In this document: positions 28,736-37,759 of the stretch, piece by piece | Layout: each line of letters opens with the position of its first letter | Numbering within the stretch: position 1 is the first letter of the stretch | Source of the DNA: Pelagibacteraceae bacterium AG-414-E02 | GTDB lineage: Bacteria; Pseudomonadota; Alphaproteobacteria; Pelagibacterales; Pelagibacteraceae | Direction of reading: 5' to 3' | NCBI GenBank assembly: GCA_003214615.1 | Contig: QCLK01000001.1 | Span: 1-64,000, forward strand | Length of the DNA: 64,000 bases | Program-made: the position numbers and the translations under genes | The notes under the pieces: model-generated | Told to the model about the DNA's origin: nothing | What the model saw: the letters and a program-made list of their open reading frames with translations, nothing else | The model's database searches: none

Positions 28736-31151
28736 AATATTTCAAATAGCTGTTTTGCTATTAAGCCTATTATTAATGAATAATAGCCTTCAGGCTGAAG
28801 AGTTTAATATTGAGGCAAAGGAAATTTCTGTAGATAAAAAAAATAATATTGTTACTGGCAAAGGTTCGGTTGTGGTTACTGACCAAGATGGCATAACAGT
28901 TAAAGCTGATAAAATAATTTATGAAAGATCAAAAGAATTTCTAACTGCCGAAGGCTCTGTTGAAGTTTTTGATGCTGATAACAATCTTCTTACTACTGAT
29001 AAAGCTACCTATGACAAAACAAATGAAATAATTAATACATTCCAAAATTCAAAGGCAAATTTAAAAGGCGGTTATGAGCTTGTAACTGATTTTATTGCTT
29101 ATGAAACTATAAATAAAATTATAAGTTCAGATAAATATTCTGTACTTACAGATATAGAAGGTAACATTGTTAAATTAGATATGTTTCAATATCAAATAAG
29201 CAAAAATTTATTTTCTTCTGTAGGAAACATTAGGGTAATTGATAAAGATAAAAATAGATATTTTTTTAAAGAATTTCATGTAGATACCAAAAAAAAAGAA
29301 ATGATAGGTTCTGATGTAAGTGTTTTACTAGATAAAAAAACTTTTGGTCTTAGTGAAGAAAACGATCCTAGATTTGTATCAAATGATATATATCTCACAA
29401 AAAATAAATCTACTATGTCGAAAGGTGTTTTTACTGTTTGTAAAAATAGAGGAGAAGATAAGTGTCCTCCATGGTCTTTAAAAGCAAAAAAAATCAGCCA
29501 TGATAAAACAAAAAAAACTATTTACTACGATCATGCAGTGCTAAAATTTTATGAAGTTCCTATATTTTATTTCCCTAAATTTTTTCATCCAGATCCAACG
29601 GTTAAAAGACAATCTGGTTTTTTAGCACCCTTTTTCACAGATTCAACATCTATTGGAACAGGATTTGGATTACCTTATTTTTGGGCAATCAGCCATGACA
29701 GAGATCTAACTTTCACAACTAAAACTTATTCAAATGAAAACATATTATTTTTAAACGAATATAGACAAGCTTTCCGAAATGGATTTTTAACATTAGACAC
29801 AAGTTATACCGAAGGTTACCAAAGTATTTCTTCAACTAAAACTAAAGGTTCTAGAAATCATATTTTTGCTAATTTAGATTTAGAGCTTAGTAATGAAAAA
29901 GATTATGACAGCAGCCTTTCTGTCGAAGTCCAAAGAACTTCTAATGACACATATTTTAGAATACATGATGTAAATACTTCATTAGTGGACTCCTCGAATA
30001 CAAATTTATCAAATAAAATTGCTTATAATTATAGTAAAAAAAATATGTTTTTAAATATTTCAAGCACCATGTATGAAGATTTGAGAAAATCAAGTGACAG
30101 ATATGAATTTTTTTTACCAAATATTCTTTATGGAAATACTTTTTTTACTGAGAAATTTGGTACATTCAATTTTCAATCAAATGCATTTTATAAAAATTAT
30201 GATGCAGATAAACATACTACTTTGTTAACTAACGAAGTTATTTGGTCACCAAAAAACTGGATAACTAGTAACGGTCTCGTAAACTCTTTGGAAGGTATGG
30301 TAAAAAATAGAAACTATGAGGCAAAAAATACTAAGAATGAGTATAAAACTGAAGGTACTATAAATGAGTTAAGTGGAGTAGTGAGTTTTAAGAGTTCTTT
30401 ACCAATGAAAAAAAAGGGAATTAATTTTTCTAAAATTGTTTCACCAAACTTTATGTTAAGGTACGCTCCAGGGCACATGAGGGATTTAAGCGGAGATGAT
30501 GTTAATCTAAATTATGCAAATCTTTATTCGATGAACAAAACTTCTGAAATAGAAGATGGTTTAAGTGCTATTCTGGGACTTGATTTTAAGATTAATGAGA
30601 AAGATGAAAATGGTAATGACAAAGAAAAAATGTCCTTCTCAATAGGTCAGGTTTTCAACAGAAAACAAAATGAGGATATACCTTCCAAAAGTTCCCTTGA
30701 TCAAAAAACATCAGATGTTGTGGGAGAATTTAATTATAATTTTTCAAAAATAGGAAATATTGCTTATAAATTCTCTTTAGATCATAACCTAAATGATCTT
30801 AACTATAACGAAGTTTCCTCTAATTTTAATTTAGGTAAAGTTGAATTTAATATAGATTATTTGGAACAAAGAAATCACGTTGGTACAGAGCATTCTCTGG
30901 GAACAGGAGTTGCGGTTAATTTTAATGATCATAATAAATTATCATATTCAACCAAAAAAAATTATAAAACAGATAGCACAGAGCTTTATGACATAAGTTA
31001 CCAGTATCAAATTGACTGCTTAACCGCTGGCTTAGTGTTTAGAAGAGAGTTTTATAAAGATAGTGATGTTGAAGAAAAGGATACGTTAATGTTTAAAATT
31101 ACTTTTGTTCCTTTCGGTGGAGCAAAAACACCTTCTATTATTAAACCGTGA
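28719..31151 (+). CDS. lptD: LPS assembly outer-membrane protein LptD
   Basis: Inserts LPS into the outer leaflet (810 residues). A signal peptide (about 1-26, ending SLQAEE) is followed by an LptA-like OstA domain (about 27-200, with ISVDKKNNIVTGKGSVVV repeats) and the beta-barrel. FTVCKNRGEDKCPPWSLKAKKI marks the junction with its conserved Cys, and the C-terminus ends in short beta strands (LMFKITFVPFGG). It overlaps surA by 4 bases; SurA normally helps fold LptD. Confidence 0.93.
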   Translation: MLIKNKIFQIAVLLLSLLLMNNSLQAEEFNIEAKEISVDKKNNIVTGKGSVVVTDQDGITVKADKIIYERSKEFLTAEGSVEVFDADNNLLTTDKATYDKTNEIINTFQNSKANLKGGYELVTDFIAYETINKIISSDKYSVLTDIEGNIVKLDMFQYQISKNLFSSVGNIRVIDKDKNRYFFKEFHVDTKKKEMIGSDVSVLLDKKTFGLSEENDPRFVSNDIYLTKNKSTMSKGVFTVCKNRGEDKCPPWSLKAKKISHDKTKKTIYYDHAVLKFYEVPIFYFPKFFHPDPTVKRQSGFLAPFFTDSTSIGTGFGLPYFWAISHDRDLTFTTKTYSNENILFLNEYRQAFRNGFLTLDTSYTEGYQSISSTKTKGSRNHIFANLDLELSNEKDYDSSLSVEVQRTSNDTYFRIHDVNTSLVDSSNTNLSNKIAYNYSKKNMFLNISSTMYEDLRKSSDRYEFFLPNILYGNTFFTEKFGTFNFQSNAFYKNYDADKHTTLLTNEVIWSPKNWITSNGLVNSLEGMVKNRNYEAKNTKNEYKTEGTINELSGVVSFKSSLPMKKKGINFSKIVSPNFMLRYAPGHMRDLSGDDVNLNYANLYSMNKTSEIEDGLSAILGLDFKINEKDENGNDKEKMSFSIGQVFNRKQNEDIPSKSSLDQKTSDVVGEFNYNFSKIGNIAYKFSLDHNLNDLNYNEVSSNFNLGKVEFNIDYLEQRNHVGTEHSLGTGVAVNFNDHNKLSYSTKKNYKTDSTELYDISYQYQIDCLTAGLVFRREFYKDSDVEEKDTLMFKITFVPFGGAKTPSIIKP

Positions 31152-32083
31152 TATATATTAATAAAATACTCTATTTTTTTATAGCATTTATTTTTTTTTC
31201 TGTATCAGCATATGGAGAAATAAAGGATTCATTGTTTGCTACAATTGGAGATAAGGCTATAACAAACTCTGATATAGTAAATGAAATTAAAGTAATCTTA
31301 ATTTTAAGTGACAAACCTTATACTGAAGATAAAAGAGATGAATTACAGTCAATTGCGGTAGGTGAAGTTATTAAAAGAAATATCAAGAAAATTGAAATTG
31401 AAAAATATACAGCTTTATCATTCAGTAAATTTGCCCTTGAAAATGAATTAGAAAATTTAGCAAAAAATATTAATATTGATATCGATACACTTAAAAGACG
31501 TTTTGCTACACATGGGGTTAGTTATCTAGAACTTGCTGAAAGCATAAAAACTGAACTGTTATGGAACAATCTAATATATGAATTATATAAAGATAGATTA
31601 ATTGTTAATTTAGATGAGATCGATGAACAATTGAGTGCGTACGAAGATAAAGAAGCAATTAATGAGTATCTGATTTCCGAGATTATTGTAAAACCAGTTG
31701 CTAGTTCTGAAGTAGATTCTGAGGTAAAAAAGATAAAAGATAAAATAAATAATGAAGGTTTCGAAAAAGTTGCTATGGATTTAAGCATTTCTGAAACCGC
31801 TATTAATGGTGGAGATTTAGGATGGGTTAATGAAAATCTAATGACTAGTAATTTTAAATCTACAGTAGTTAATACATCTATAGGAGAAATTTCAAATCCA
31901 ATTATTTTACCTGAAGGTATATTATTTTTTAAAGTTAGAGATAAAAGAAAAATAGAAAAAAAAATAGATTTAAAAAAAGCAAAAAAGCAGTTAGTTAACG
32001 CTGAAAAGCAAAAAATACTTAATATGTACTCATTGTCTCATTATGATACGCTGAAACGTTCAATTTCAATAAATTATTATTAA
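31148..32083 (+). CDS. surA: SurA-like periplasmic peptidyl-prolyl isomerase
   Basis: Periplasmic chaperone for outer-membrane proteins (311 residues). It has a signal peptide (about 1-23), an N-terminal chaperone module (SLFATIGDKAITNSDIVNEI) and one parvulin domain (about 170-270: ISEIIVKPV, FEKVAMDLSISETAINGGDLGWVNENLM, GEISNPIILPEGILFFKV). E. coli SurA has two parvulin domains, so this is the short form common in alphaproteobacteria. It lies between lptD and pdxA, sharing one base with pdxA. Confidence 0.9.
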   Translation: MIYINKILYFFIAFIFFSVSAYGEIKDSLFATIGDKAITNSDIVNEIKVILILSDKPYTEDKRDELQSIAVGEVIKRNIKKIEIEKYTALSFSKFALENELENLAKNINIDIDTLKRRFATHGVSYLELAESIKTELLWNNLIYELYKDRLIVNLDEIDEQLSAYEDKEAINEYLISEIIVKPVASSEVDSEVKKIKDKINNEGFEKVAMDLSISETAINGGDLGWVNENLMTSNFKSTVVNTSIGEISNPIILPEGILFFKVRDKRKIEKKIDLKKAKKQLVNAEKQKILNMYSLSHYDTLKRSISINYY

Positions 32084-33054
32084 TGATTAAACCTATAGCA
32101 ATAATTGCAGGAGAGCCTAACAGCATATCTTCAGAAATAATTTTTAAAAGTTGGAGTTTAAGAAAACTATATACGCATAAACCATTCATGGTAATAGGAA
32201 GTGTTAAGCTGCTTAATTTACAAAAAAAAAAACTAAATTTTAAAATAAAAATTAAGGAAATTAATAATAGTTTTAGTTTGAAAAATTTAAAAAATAATGA
32301 GCTTCCAGTATATAATGTTGATTATGAACAAAAAAAACCTTTTCAAAAAATTTCAAAAAAATCAAATAAATATATATTAAAATCATTTAATATTGGTTTG
32401 AATTTAATTAAAAACAAAAAAGTCTGCGGATTAATAAACTGCCCGGTTAGTAAAGAAACATTATTCACAAATAAAAACCAGGGCGTTACTGAGTTTCTGT
32501 CAAAAAAAATTGGTATTAAAGGAAATGAAGTAATGTTAATTTATAATAAAAAATTATCTGTTTCCCCAATAACAACTCATATACCAGTAAAACAAATAAG
32601 CAGTAAAATTAATAAAAAAATATTAATAAAAAAAGTTAAAACTATAAATAATTTTTATAAAGATAATTTTAATAAAAAACCTAAAATTTCTGTTTTAGGA
32701 TTAAATCCCCATAATTTTTCAAGATTGAATAAAGCAGAAGAAGAAAAAATTATATCACCTGCTATAAAAAATATTAAAAAAATGAAGATAAAAGTAGCTG
32801 GACCAATCTCGCCCGATACTGCTTTTGTTTTTAATACTAAAGATAAACCTGACGTTATAGTTGGAATGTACCATGATCAGGTGTTAACGCCTTTTAAAAC
32901 TTTATTTAAATATGATGCTATAAATATTACCCTTGGTCTACCGTTTATAAGAATATCACCAGATCATGGTGTAGCAAAAAATATCGTGGGCCATAATATT
33001 GCTAGCCCAAAAAGTTTAATTGAATCAATCAAGTTTTTTAATTTAATAAAATAA
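32083..33054 (+). CDS. pdxA: 4-hydroxythreonine-4-phosphate dehydrogenase
   Basis: NAD-dependent step of pyridoxal phosphate synthesis (323 residues). Family motifs are IAIIAGEPNSISSEI, GLINCPVSKETL, TTHIPVKQI, VLGLNPHNFSR, GPISPDTAF, GMYHDQVLTPFKTLF and the metal-site SPDHGVAKNIVG. The gene is strikingly rich in Lys, Asn and Ile codons, as is rsmA after it, showing extreme AT pressure. No sign of foreign origin. Confidence 0.95.
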   Translation: MIKPIAIIAGEPNSISSEIIFKSWSLRKLYTHKPFMVIGSVKLLNLQKKKLNFKIKIKEINNSFSLKNLKNNELPVYNVDYEQKKPFQKISKKSNKYILKSFNIGLNLIKNKKVCGLINCPVSKETLFTNKNQGVTEFLSKKIGIKGNEVMLIYNKKLSVSPITTHIPVKQISSKINKKILIKKVKTINNFYKDNFNKKPKISVLGLNPHNFSRLNKAEEEKIISPAIKNIKKMKIKVAGPISPDTAFVFNTKDKPDVIVGMYHDQVLTPFKTLFKYDAINITLGLPFIRISPDHGVAKNIVGHNIASPKSLIESIKFFNLIK

Positions 33055-33056
33055 TA

Positions 33057-33860
33057 ATGAATTTTATTAAATATGCCAAAAAAAGTTTAGGTCAAAATTT
33101 TTTAATTGATCAAAATATAATTAATAAAATAGTTAAAATTGCTGATATAAAAAATAAAACAATTATGGAAATTGGATCAGGTAACGGAAATTTGACAAAA
33201 AAAATTATGGAAATGAATCCTAAAAAATTATATGCAATTGAAAAAGATAAAAATTTATCTCTAATTCTTAAAAATAAATTTAAAAATTATAAAAATATTA
33301 AAATAATTAACGATGACATATTAAATATAATTAAAAATAAAAATATAGATAAAAATATAATCGTAATTGGTAATCTTCCATATAATATCTCTACACAAAT
33401 ATTGGCTTACCTTATGCTTATTAAAAAATGGCCCCCTTGGTATAAAATGTTAATATTAATGTTCCAGAAAGAAGTTGCTGACAGAATTACAGCACAAGAA
33501 AATACTAAAGAATATGGAAGATTAGCAATTTTATGTAATTGGAAAATGAAAATAACAAAGCATTTTGACGTTTCCAAAAATTGCTTTTTTCCTAAACCAA
33601 AAATTAAATCTAGTGTTTTATCTTTTACTCCAAAGGAAAATACTAAGTTTCAAATTAAAAATCCGAAAAATCTTGAAAAAGTAACTAGAATATTATTTTC
33701 AAATAGAAGAAAAATTATCAACAAAAACTTTTTGAAATTGTTTGAAAATAATGTTTCGGTTGCAGAGGAACTAAATATAAACTTAAAACAAAGACCAGGC
33801 GAATTAAGTAAAGAAACGTTTTATAATATTGCTATGAAATACGAAAATTTATTTAGTTAA
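33057..33860 (+). CDS. rsmA: 16S rRNA dimethyladenosine transferase (KsgA)
   Basis: Dimethylates two adjacent adenosines near the 3' end of 16S rRNA during 30S assembly (267 residues). It has the KKSLGQNFLIDQNII opening, the SAM-binding IMEIGSGNGNLTKKI, the catalytic NLPYNIS (IVIGNLPYNISTQIL), and the C-terminal FPKPKIKSSVLSFTP. It is the last gene of the lptF operon and ends overlapping convergent gmk by 12 bases. Confidence 0.97.
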   Translation: MNFIKYAKKSLGQNFLIDQNIINKIVKIADIKNKTIMEIGSGNGNLTKKIMEMNPKKLYAIEKDKNLSLILKNKFKNYKNIKIINDDILNIIKNKNIDKNIIVIGNLPYNISTQILAYLMLIKKWPPWYKMLILMFQKEVADRITAQENTKEYGRLAILCNWKMKITKHFDVSKNCFFPKPKIKSSVLSFTPKENTKFQIKNPKNLEKVTRILFSNRRKIINKNFLKLFENNVSVAEELNINLKQRPGELSKETFYNIAMKYENLFS

Positions 33861-34481
33861 TTCTTTAACTTTTTTTTCTATTTCACTAAAATCTTGATTT
33901 TTTTTAATTCCTTTTTTTTCAGAAGAAATTATATCTAATATTTTTTCATAACATAAATTTAAATCATCGTTTACTACAATGTAGTTATATTCGTTCCAAT
34001 GTGAAATTTCTTCATTAAATTTATTCATTCTTTTCTTAATTATTTTTTCTTGTCCCTCATGACGATTTAGTAATCTACTTTTCAAAGCTTCGATATTGGG
34101 TGGAAGTATGAAGAAAGTAACTAACAATATATCTTTTACACTTTTTAGCTGTTGAGTCCCTTGCCAATCTATATCGAATAATACATCTTTTCCTTCAGAT
34201 ATAAATTTTAACACGGGTTCCTTTTGTGTTCCGTAATAATTATCAAATATTCTGGAATGTTCTAAAAAACTTTTACTTTTAATTAATGAGTTAAATTTTT
34301 CTTCATTAACAAAATAATAATCTTTTCCATCTATTTCATTTGGCCTAGGTGTTCTAGTCGTATGTGATATTGATATTTTGAAATTTGAATTATTGTTTGC
34401 TATTTTTTTTGTTAATGTTGTCTTTCCTGCTCCTGATGGGGAAGATAGGACAAACATCATACCATTTTTTTTTCTTAACAT
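33849..34481 (-). CDS. gmk: Guanylate kinase
   Basis: Phosphorylates GMP to GDP (210 residues). P-loop SSPSGAGKTTLTKKI, GMP-binding SHTTRTPRPNEIDGKDYYFV, and the lid RLLNRHEGQEKIIKKRM are present. In many alphaproteobacteria gmk follows fabF, mltG and yicC; here it follows acpP with 44 bases between, so those genes are lost or moved. Confidence 0.96.
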   Translation of the reverse strand: MLRKKNGMMFVLSSPSGAGKTTLTKKIANNNSNFKISISHTTRTPRPNEIDGKDYYFVNEEKFNSLIKSKSFLEHSRIFDNYYGTQKEPVLKFISEGKDVLFDIDWQGTQQLKSVKDILLVTFFILPPNIEALKSRLLNRHEGQEKIIKKRMNKFNEEISHWNEYNYIVVNDDLNLCYEKILDIISSEKKGIKKNQDFSEIEKKVKELTK

Positions 34482-34525
34482 ATCTAGAATTTTTTGGCTG
34501 ATGTTATTGAGTCTCTAAAACAAAT

Positions 34526-34765
34526 TTAATTTGACTTGCTTTCAATAAATTTAATGGCATCACCTACGGTTAGAATTTTTTCAGCTTCGCCATCAGAAAT
34601 TTCAGCTCCAAATTCTTCTTCAAAAGCCATAACTAGTTCTACAGTATCTAAACTATCGGCACCTAAATCGTCAATAAAGTTTGCTTCATCAGTAACTTTT
34701 GCTTCATCTACACCTAGATGATCTACTACCATTTTTTTCACTTTGCTTGAAATATCTTCTGTCAT
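34526..34765 (-). CDS. acpP: Acyl carrier protein
   Basis: Fatty-acid carrier (79 residues, acidic). The phosphopantetheine Ser is in [20 protein letters not shown]. The protein is unusually well conserved for this AT-rich window. It lies 54 bases after fabG; that gap could hold its own promoter, as is usual for this highly expressed gene, but no box stands out. Confidence 0.97.
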   Translation of the reverse strand: MTEDISSKVKKMVVDHLGVDEAKVTDEANFIDDLGADSLDTVELVMAFEEEFGAEISDGEAEKILTVGDAIKFIESKSN

Positions 34766-34819
34766 ATGTAATTCCTTAATTTGATTTATTAATCCTTAAT
34801 AAATTATTAATGATTTTTG

Positions 34820-35554
34820 TCAAGACATATACATGCCCCCGTTAACATGTAATGTTTCTCCCGTTACATATGAGGCTTGATCGGAAGACAAAAAGGCAAC
34901 GCAATTGGACACGTCCTCCCCTGTTCCAAGTTTTCCCATAGGTATCCTTGATGTTAAATATAATTTAACTTTTTCTGCTATATTTAGTGTCATATCTGAA
35001 GTTATAAAACCAGGGGACACACAATTAATTGTGATATTTTTTTTGGCATATTCGGTTGCTAAACTTTTTGACATTGCAATAATCCCTGCTTTAGATGCCG
35101 CATAATTTGACTGACCTAAATTTCCGGTATGACCCACAATAGATGTGATATTGACAACTCTTCCAAATTTATTTTTTAACATTTTTTTTATTGCATATTT
35201 GGATAGTAAAAATGTAGAGGTTAAATTGACATCAATTACTTTTTTCCATTCTTCCTCTTTCATTCTTAACGATAAATTGTCAACATTTTTTCCTGCATTG
35301 TTAATTAAAATATCTAGACCTCCCAATTCCAACGCAACGTCATCTAAAAATTCCTCAATTCTTGAGTGTTCAGAAATATCAAATTTTTTTACTTTAACAT
35401 TTGGAAAATTTTTTTTTATTTGATCTAATTTTTCGGATTTAGTTCCGGTTCCAAGAACATTTCCTCCTAGTGAAACAAACTTTTTAACAAGCTCATTTCC
35501 GATACCACCACTTGCCCCGGTTATCAAAATATTTTTATTTTTAAAACTAATCAT
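34820..35554 (-). CDS. fabG: 3-oxoacyl-ACP reductase
   Basis: NADPH-dependent short-chain dehydrogenase of fatty-acid elongation (244 residues). TGASGGIGNEL binds the cofactor; NNAGKN, Ser in NITSIVGHTG, and YAASKAG make up the active site; SPGFITSDMT and GETLHVNGGMYMS close the fold. It overlaps fabD by 4 bases. Confidence 0.96.
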   Translation of the reverse strand: MISFKNKNILITGASGGIGNELVKKFVSLGGNVLGTGTKSEKLDQIKKNFPNVKVKKFDISEHSRIEEFLDDVALELGGLDILINNAGKNVDNLSLRMKEEEWKKVIDVNLTSTFLLSKYAIKKMLKNKFGRVVNITSIVGHTGNLGQSNYAASKAGIIAMSKSLATEYAKKNITINCVSPGFITSDMTLNIAEKVKLYLTSRIPMGKLGTGEDVSNCVAFLSSDQASYVTGETLHVNGGMYMS

Positions 35555-36468
35555 TTATTTATATCATCTAAAGAACTAATATTTTTAATATTTACTGTTT
35601 TATTTATTTTTTTTACTAAACCTGAAAGCACTTTACCAGGGCCAATTTCTATAAAATTAGTGACTTTTTCATTTATCATGTAGTTTACACTTTCCCTCCA
35701 CCTAACTTTTGATGTTATTTGATCAACCAATAATAATTTTATGTTATTTATATCATCTTCTGCCTTAGCTGTAACATTGCTTATTATGCTGGGTTTCGGT
35801 TTTATAAAGTCAGTATTTTGAATTTTTTCTTTCATTGATATTGAGGCTTTTTCCATTAATGAACAGTGAAAAGGTGCGCTTACTGGTAAAATAATTCCTC
35901 TTTTTTTTTTCTTTTTTAAATTCTCGCTAAAAATTCTAATAGATTCTTTTTTTCCACTAACTACTACCTGTTCATTACTGTTATCATTTGCAACTTCGCA
36001 AATTTCTGATTTGGGTAATAAATCTATTTCTTTTTCAACTTCATCCAATTGCATTCCTAAAACAGCAACCATTGCGCCTTCTCCCGTAGGCACAGCATCT
36101 TGCATAGCCTTACCTCTTTCATAAAGCAAAAAAGCTGCTCTCTCCAAAGTTAATGAGCCAGCACAAACTAAAGCAGTGTACTCGCCCAAGGAATGTCCCG
36201 CAAAAAATTTAGCCCCATTTAAATCTAAATTAAATTTTTCATTTAATACTTTAAATATAGAAACCCCTAGAGTCATGATTGCAGGTTGGGTATTTTGCGT
36301 TAATTTTAGTTCAGATTCTGATCCTTCTAATATAATTTTTGATAACGCAAAACCTAATGTATTATCAACGGTGTCAAAAATTTTTTTCACCAAATCAAAT
36401 TTTTGGTAAAAATCTGACCCCATTCCAACATACTGCGAACCTTGTCCTGGAAATAAAATTGCTTTCAT
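35551..36468 (-). CDS. fabD: Malonyl-CoA:ACP transacylase
   Basis: Loads malonyl onto ACP (305 residues). The N-terminal FPGQGSQYVGMG, the active-site Ser in AGHSLGEYTAL, the conserved Arg in LLYERGKAMQ and the catalytic His in VSAPFHCSLM are all present. First gene of fabD-fabG-acpP. The divergent gap to rpsF is 128 bases. Confidence 0.97.
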   Translation of the reverse strand: MKAILFPGQGSQYVGMGSDFYQKFDLVKKIFDTVDNTLGFALSKIILEGSESELKLTQNTQPAIMTLGVSIFKVLNEKFNLDLNGAKFFAGHSLGEYTALVCAGSLTLERAAFLLYERGKAMQDAVPTGEGAMVAVLGMQLDEVEKEIDLLPKSEICEVANDNSNEQVVVSGKKESIRIFSENLKKKKKRGIILPVSAPFHCSLMEKASISMKEKIQNTDFIKPKPSIISNVTAKAEDDINNIKLLLVDQITSKVRWRESVNYMINEKVTNFIEIGPGKVLSGLVKKINKTVNIKNISSLDDINK

Positions 36469-36503
36469 TAAAAATAAGTAACAATATAATTGAATTTTAG
36501 CAG

Positions 36504-36532
36504 TTGTATATTTAAAACTTTAATAGTATAAA
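36504..36532 (+). promoter_or_regulatory. Candidate sigma-70 promoter of rpsF operon
   Basis: TTGTAT (36504-36509) and TATAAA (36527-36532) are separated by 17 bases, a good housekeeping promoter shape in front of a ribosomal-protein operon. In such AT-rich DNA similar boxes arise by chance, so support comes mainly from the spacing and place. Confidence 0.45.
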
Positions 36533-36541
36533 ACCCCAGCC

Positions 36542-36578
36542 TCTGCAAAGAAATGCGGATTATTCGAGAAATACGAAT
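36542..36578 (+). promoter_or_regulatory. Two stem-loops in rpsF leader
   Basis: TCTGCA/TGCGGA (36542-36547 with 36554-36559, one G-T pair) and ATTCG/CGAAT (36562-36566 with 36574-36578) can each form a hairpin in the leader, just before the AGGGAA ribosome binding site. Many rpsF operons are controlled by an S6:S18-binding leader; I cannot confirm that motif here, only that the leader is structured and richer in GC than its surroundings. Confidence 0.35.
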
Positions 36579-36596
36579 TAACCAAGGGAAGTATAA

Positions 36597-36926
36597 ATGA
36601 ACTGCTACGAGCATACACTGATTATAAAAGGCGATATATCAGAAACAGATATTAAAAAACTTTTTGAAAAATACAGTAATATTATAAGTCAAAATTCAGG
36701 TAAAATATTGAAAACAGAAGAATGGGGATTAAGACCTCTTAGTTATAATATTGATAATTACAAAAAAGGTTTTTATTTCCATATAAAATTGGAAGGATCC
36801 GGCAAAACAATTGAAGAGCTTGAAAAAAATGAAAGTATTGATAAAGCCGCTCTAAGATTTTTAACTGTAAGAGTAAAAAAACATGATCTTGAAACAAACT
36901 TTTTTGAAAAAAAGGAACAAAGTTAA
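36597..36926 (+). CDS. rpsF: 30S ribosomal protein S6
   Basis: Ribosomal protein S6 (109 residues). It starts [15 protein letters not shown] and contains the family core [31 protein letters not shown] and the S18-contact end [14 protein letters not shown]. The stop shares one base with rpsR (TAATG). First gene of rpsF-rpsR-rplI. Confidence 0.96.
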   Translation: MNCYEHTLIIKGDISETDIKKLFEKYSNIISQNSGKILKTEEWGLRPLSYNIDNYKKGFYFHIKLEGSGKTIEELEKNESIDKAALRFLTVRVKKHDLETNFFEKKEQS

Positions 36927-37204
36927 TGTTTAAAAAAAGAGGAAATAAAAAAAAAGGAGGCTACTCAAAATCCTCAAATTCTAGATTAAGTTTATTTCAA
37001 AAACCAGGGGTAAAGTTTTTTAAAGCCTGCCCTTTGTCTGGAAAAGATGCTCCAAAAATTGATTACAAAAATACCAAATTGTTAAGAAAATATATTTCTG
37101 AAACTGGAAAAATCTTACCTTCAAGAATTACCTCGGTATCTCAAAGAAAACAAAAGGAGCTTTCTAAGGCTATAAAAAGAGCAAGAGTATTAGCCTTGCT
37201 GTAA
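36926..37204 (+). CDS. rpsR: 30S ribosomal protein S18
   Basis: Ribosomal protein S18 (92 residues). It has a basic N-terminus and the conserved core [43 protein letters not shown]. The Cys in KACPLSG is of the type present in many bacterial S18 proteins. It pairs with S6 on the 30S platform, which fits their overlap. Confidence 0.97.
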   Translation: MFKKRGNKKKGGYSKSSNSRLSLFQKPGVKFFKACPLSGKDAPKIDYKNTKLLRKYISETGKILPSRITSVSQRKQKELSKAIKRARVLALL

Positions 37205-37210
37205 TATAAA

Positions 37211-37672
37211 ATGGAAGTAATACTATTAGAAAATATTAAAAATCTTGGTCAAATAGGTGACAAAGTTGATGTTAAAAGAGGATATGGTCGTAATTTTTTG
37301 ATAAAATATGGAAAAGCATTAATAGCTTCAAAAACAAACATAGATCTAGTTAATAAAAAAAAAGACGAACTAAATCAAAAAAATCTTGAACTTAAAAAAA
37401 GTGCTAAAAAAATATTTGATATTTTAAATAATACAAAATACAGGTTTTCAAAAAGAGCCAAAGAAAATGGTGAATTATATGGTTCAATAAAGCCTATGGA
37501 AATTTGTCAAAACATAAGTGATACAAAAAAAACTGATATTAAGCCGTCACAAATAGATTTAATCCAAAAAATTAAGAAAACAGGAACTTATGAAGCAAAA
37601 GTTAATTTGCATGCAGAAGTTCAAGCTAAGATTCATATTGAGGTTGTGGAAGAAGAGAAGGCTAAAAACTAA
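37211..37672 (+). CDS. rplI: 50S ribosomal protein L9
   Basis: Ribosomal protein L9 (153 residues). The N-terminal rRNA-binding domain reads MEVILLENIKNLGQIGDKVDVKRGYGRNFLI, followed by the long Lys-rich connecting helix (about 45-80) and the C-terminal domain with GELYGSI. It is 6 bases after rpsR; some alphaproteobacteria have an extra membrane-protein gene between them, absent here. Confidence 0.97.
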   Translation: MEVILLENIKNLGQIGDKVDVKRGYGRNFLIKYGKALIASKTNIDLVNKKKDELNQKNLELKKSAKKIFDILNNTKYRFSKRAKENGELYGSIKPMEICQNISDTKKTDIKPSQIDLIQKIKKTGTYEAKVNLHAEVQAKIHIEVVEEEKAKN

Positions 37673-37678
37673 TATTAT

Positions 37679-37687
37679 TTTTCCACA
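37679..37687 (+). promoter_or_regulatory. Possible DnaA box before dnaB
   Basis: TTTTCCACA matches the DnaA box TTATCCACA at 8 of 9 positions and lies 72 bases upstream of the dnaB start, in the 87-base gap after rplI. A single near-match may be chance; I see no second copy nearby. Confidence 0.25.
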
Positions 37688-37759
37688 GGCGTTTACAAAA
37701 ATGTATAACTTTGATGTTTTTTTAAATATTTTTTTAGTATTAAATATCTAAAAATAATA

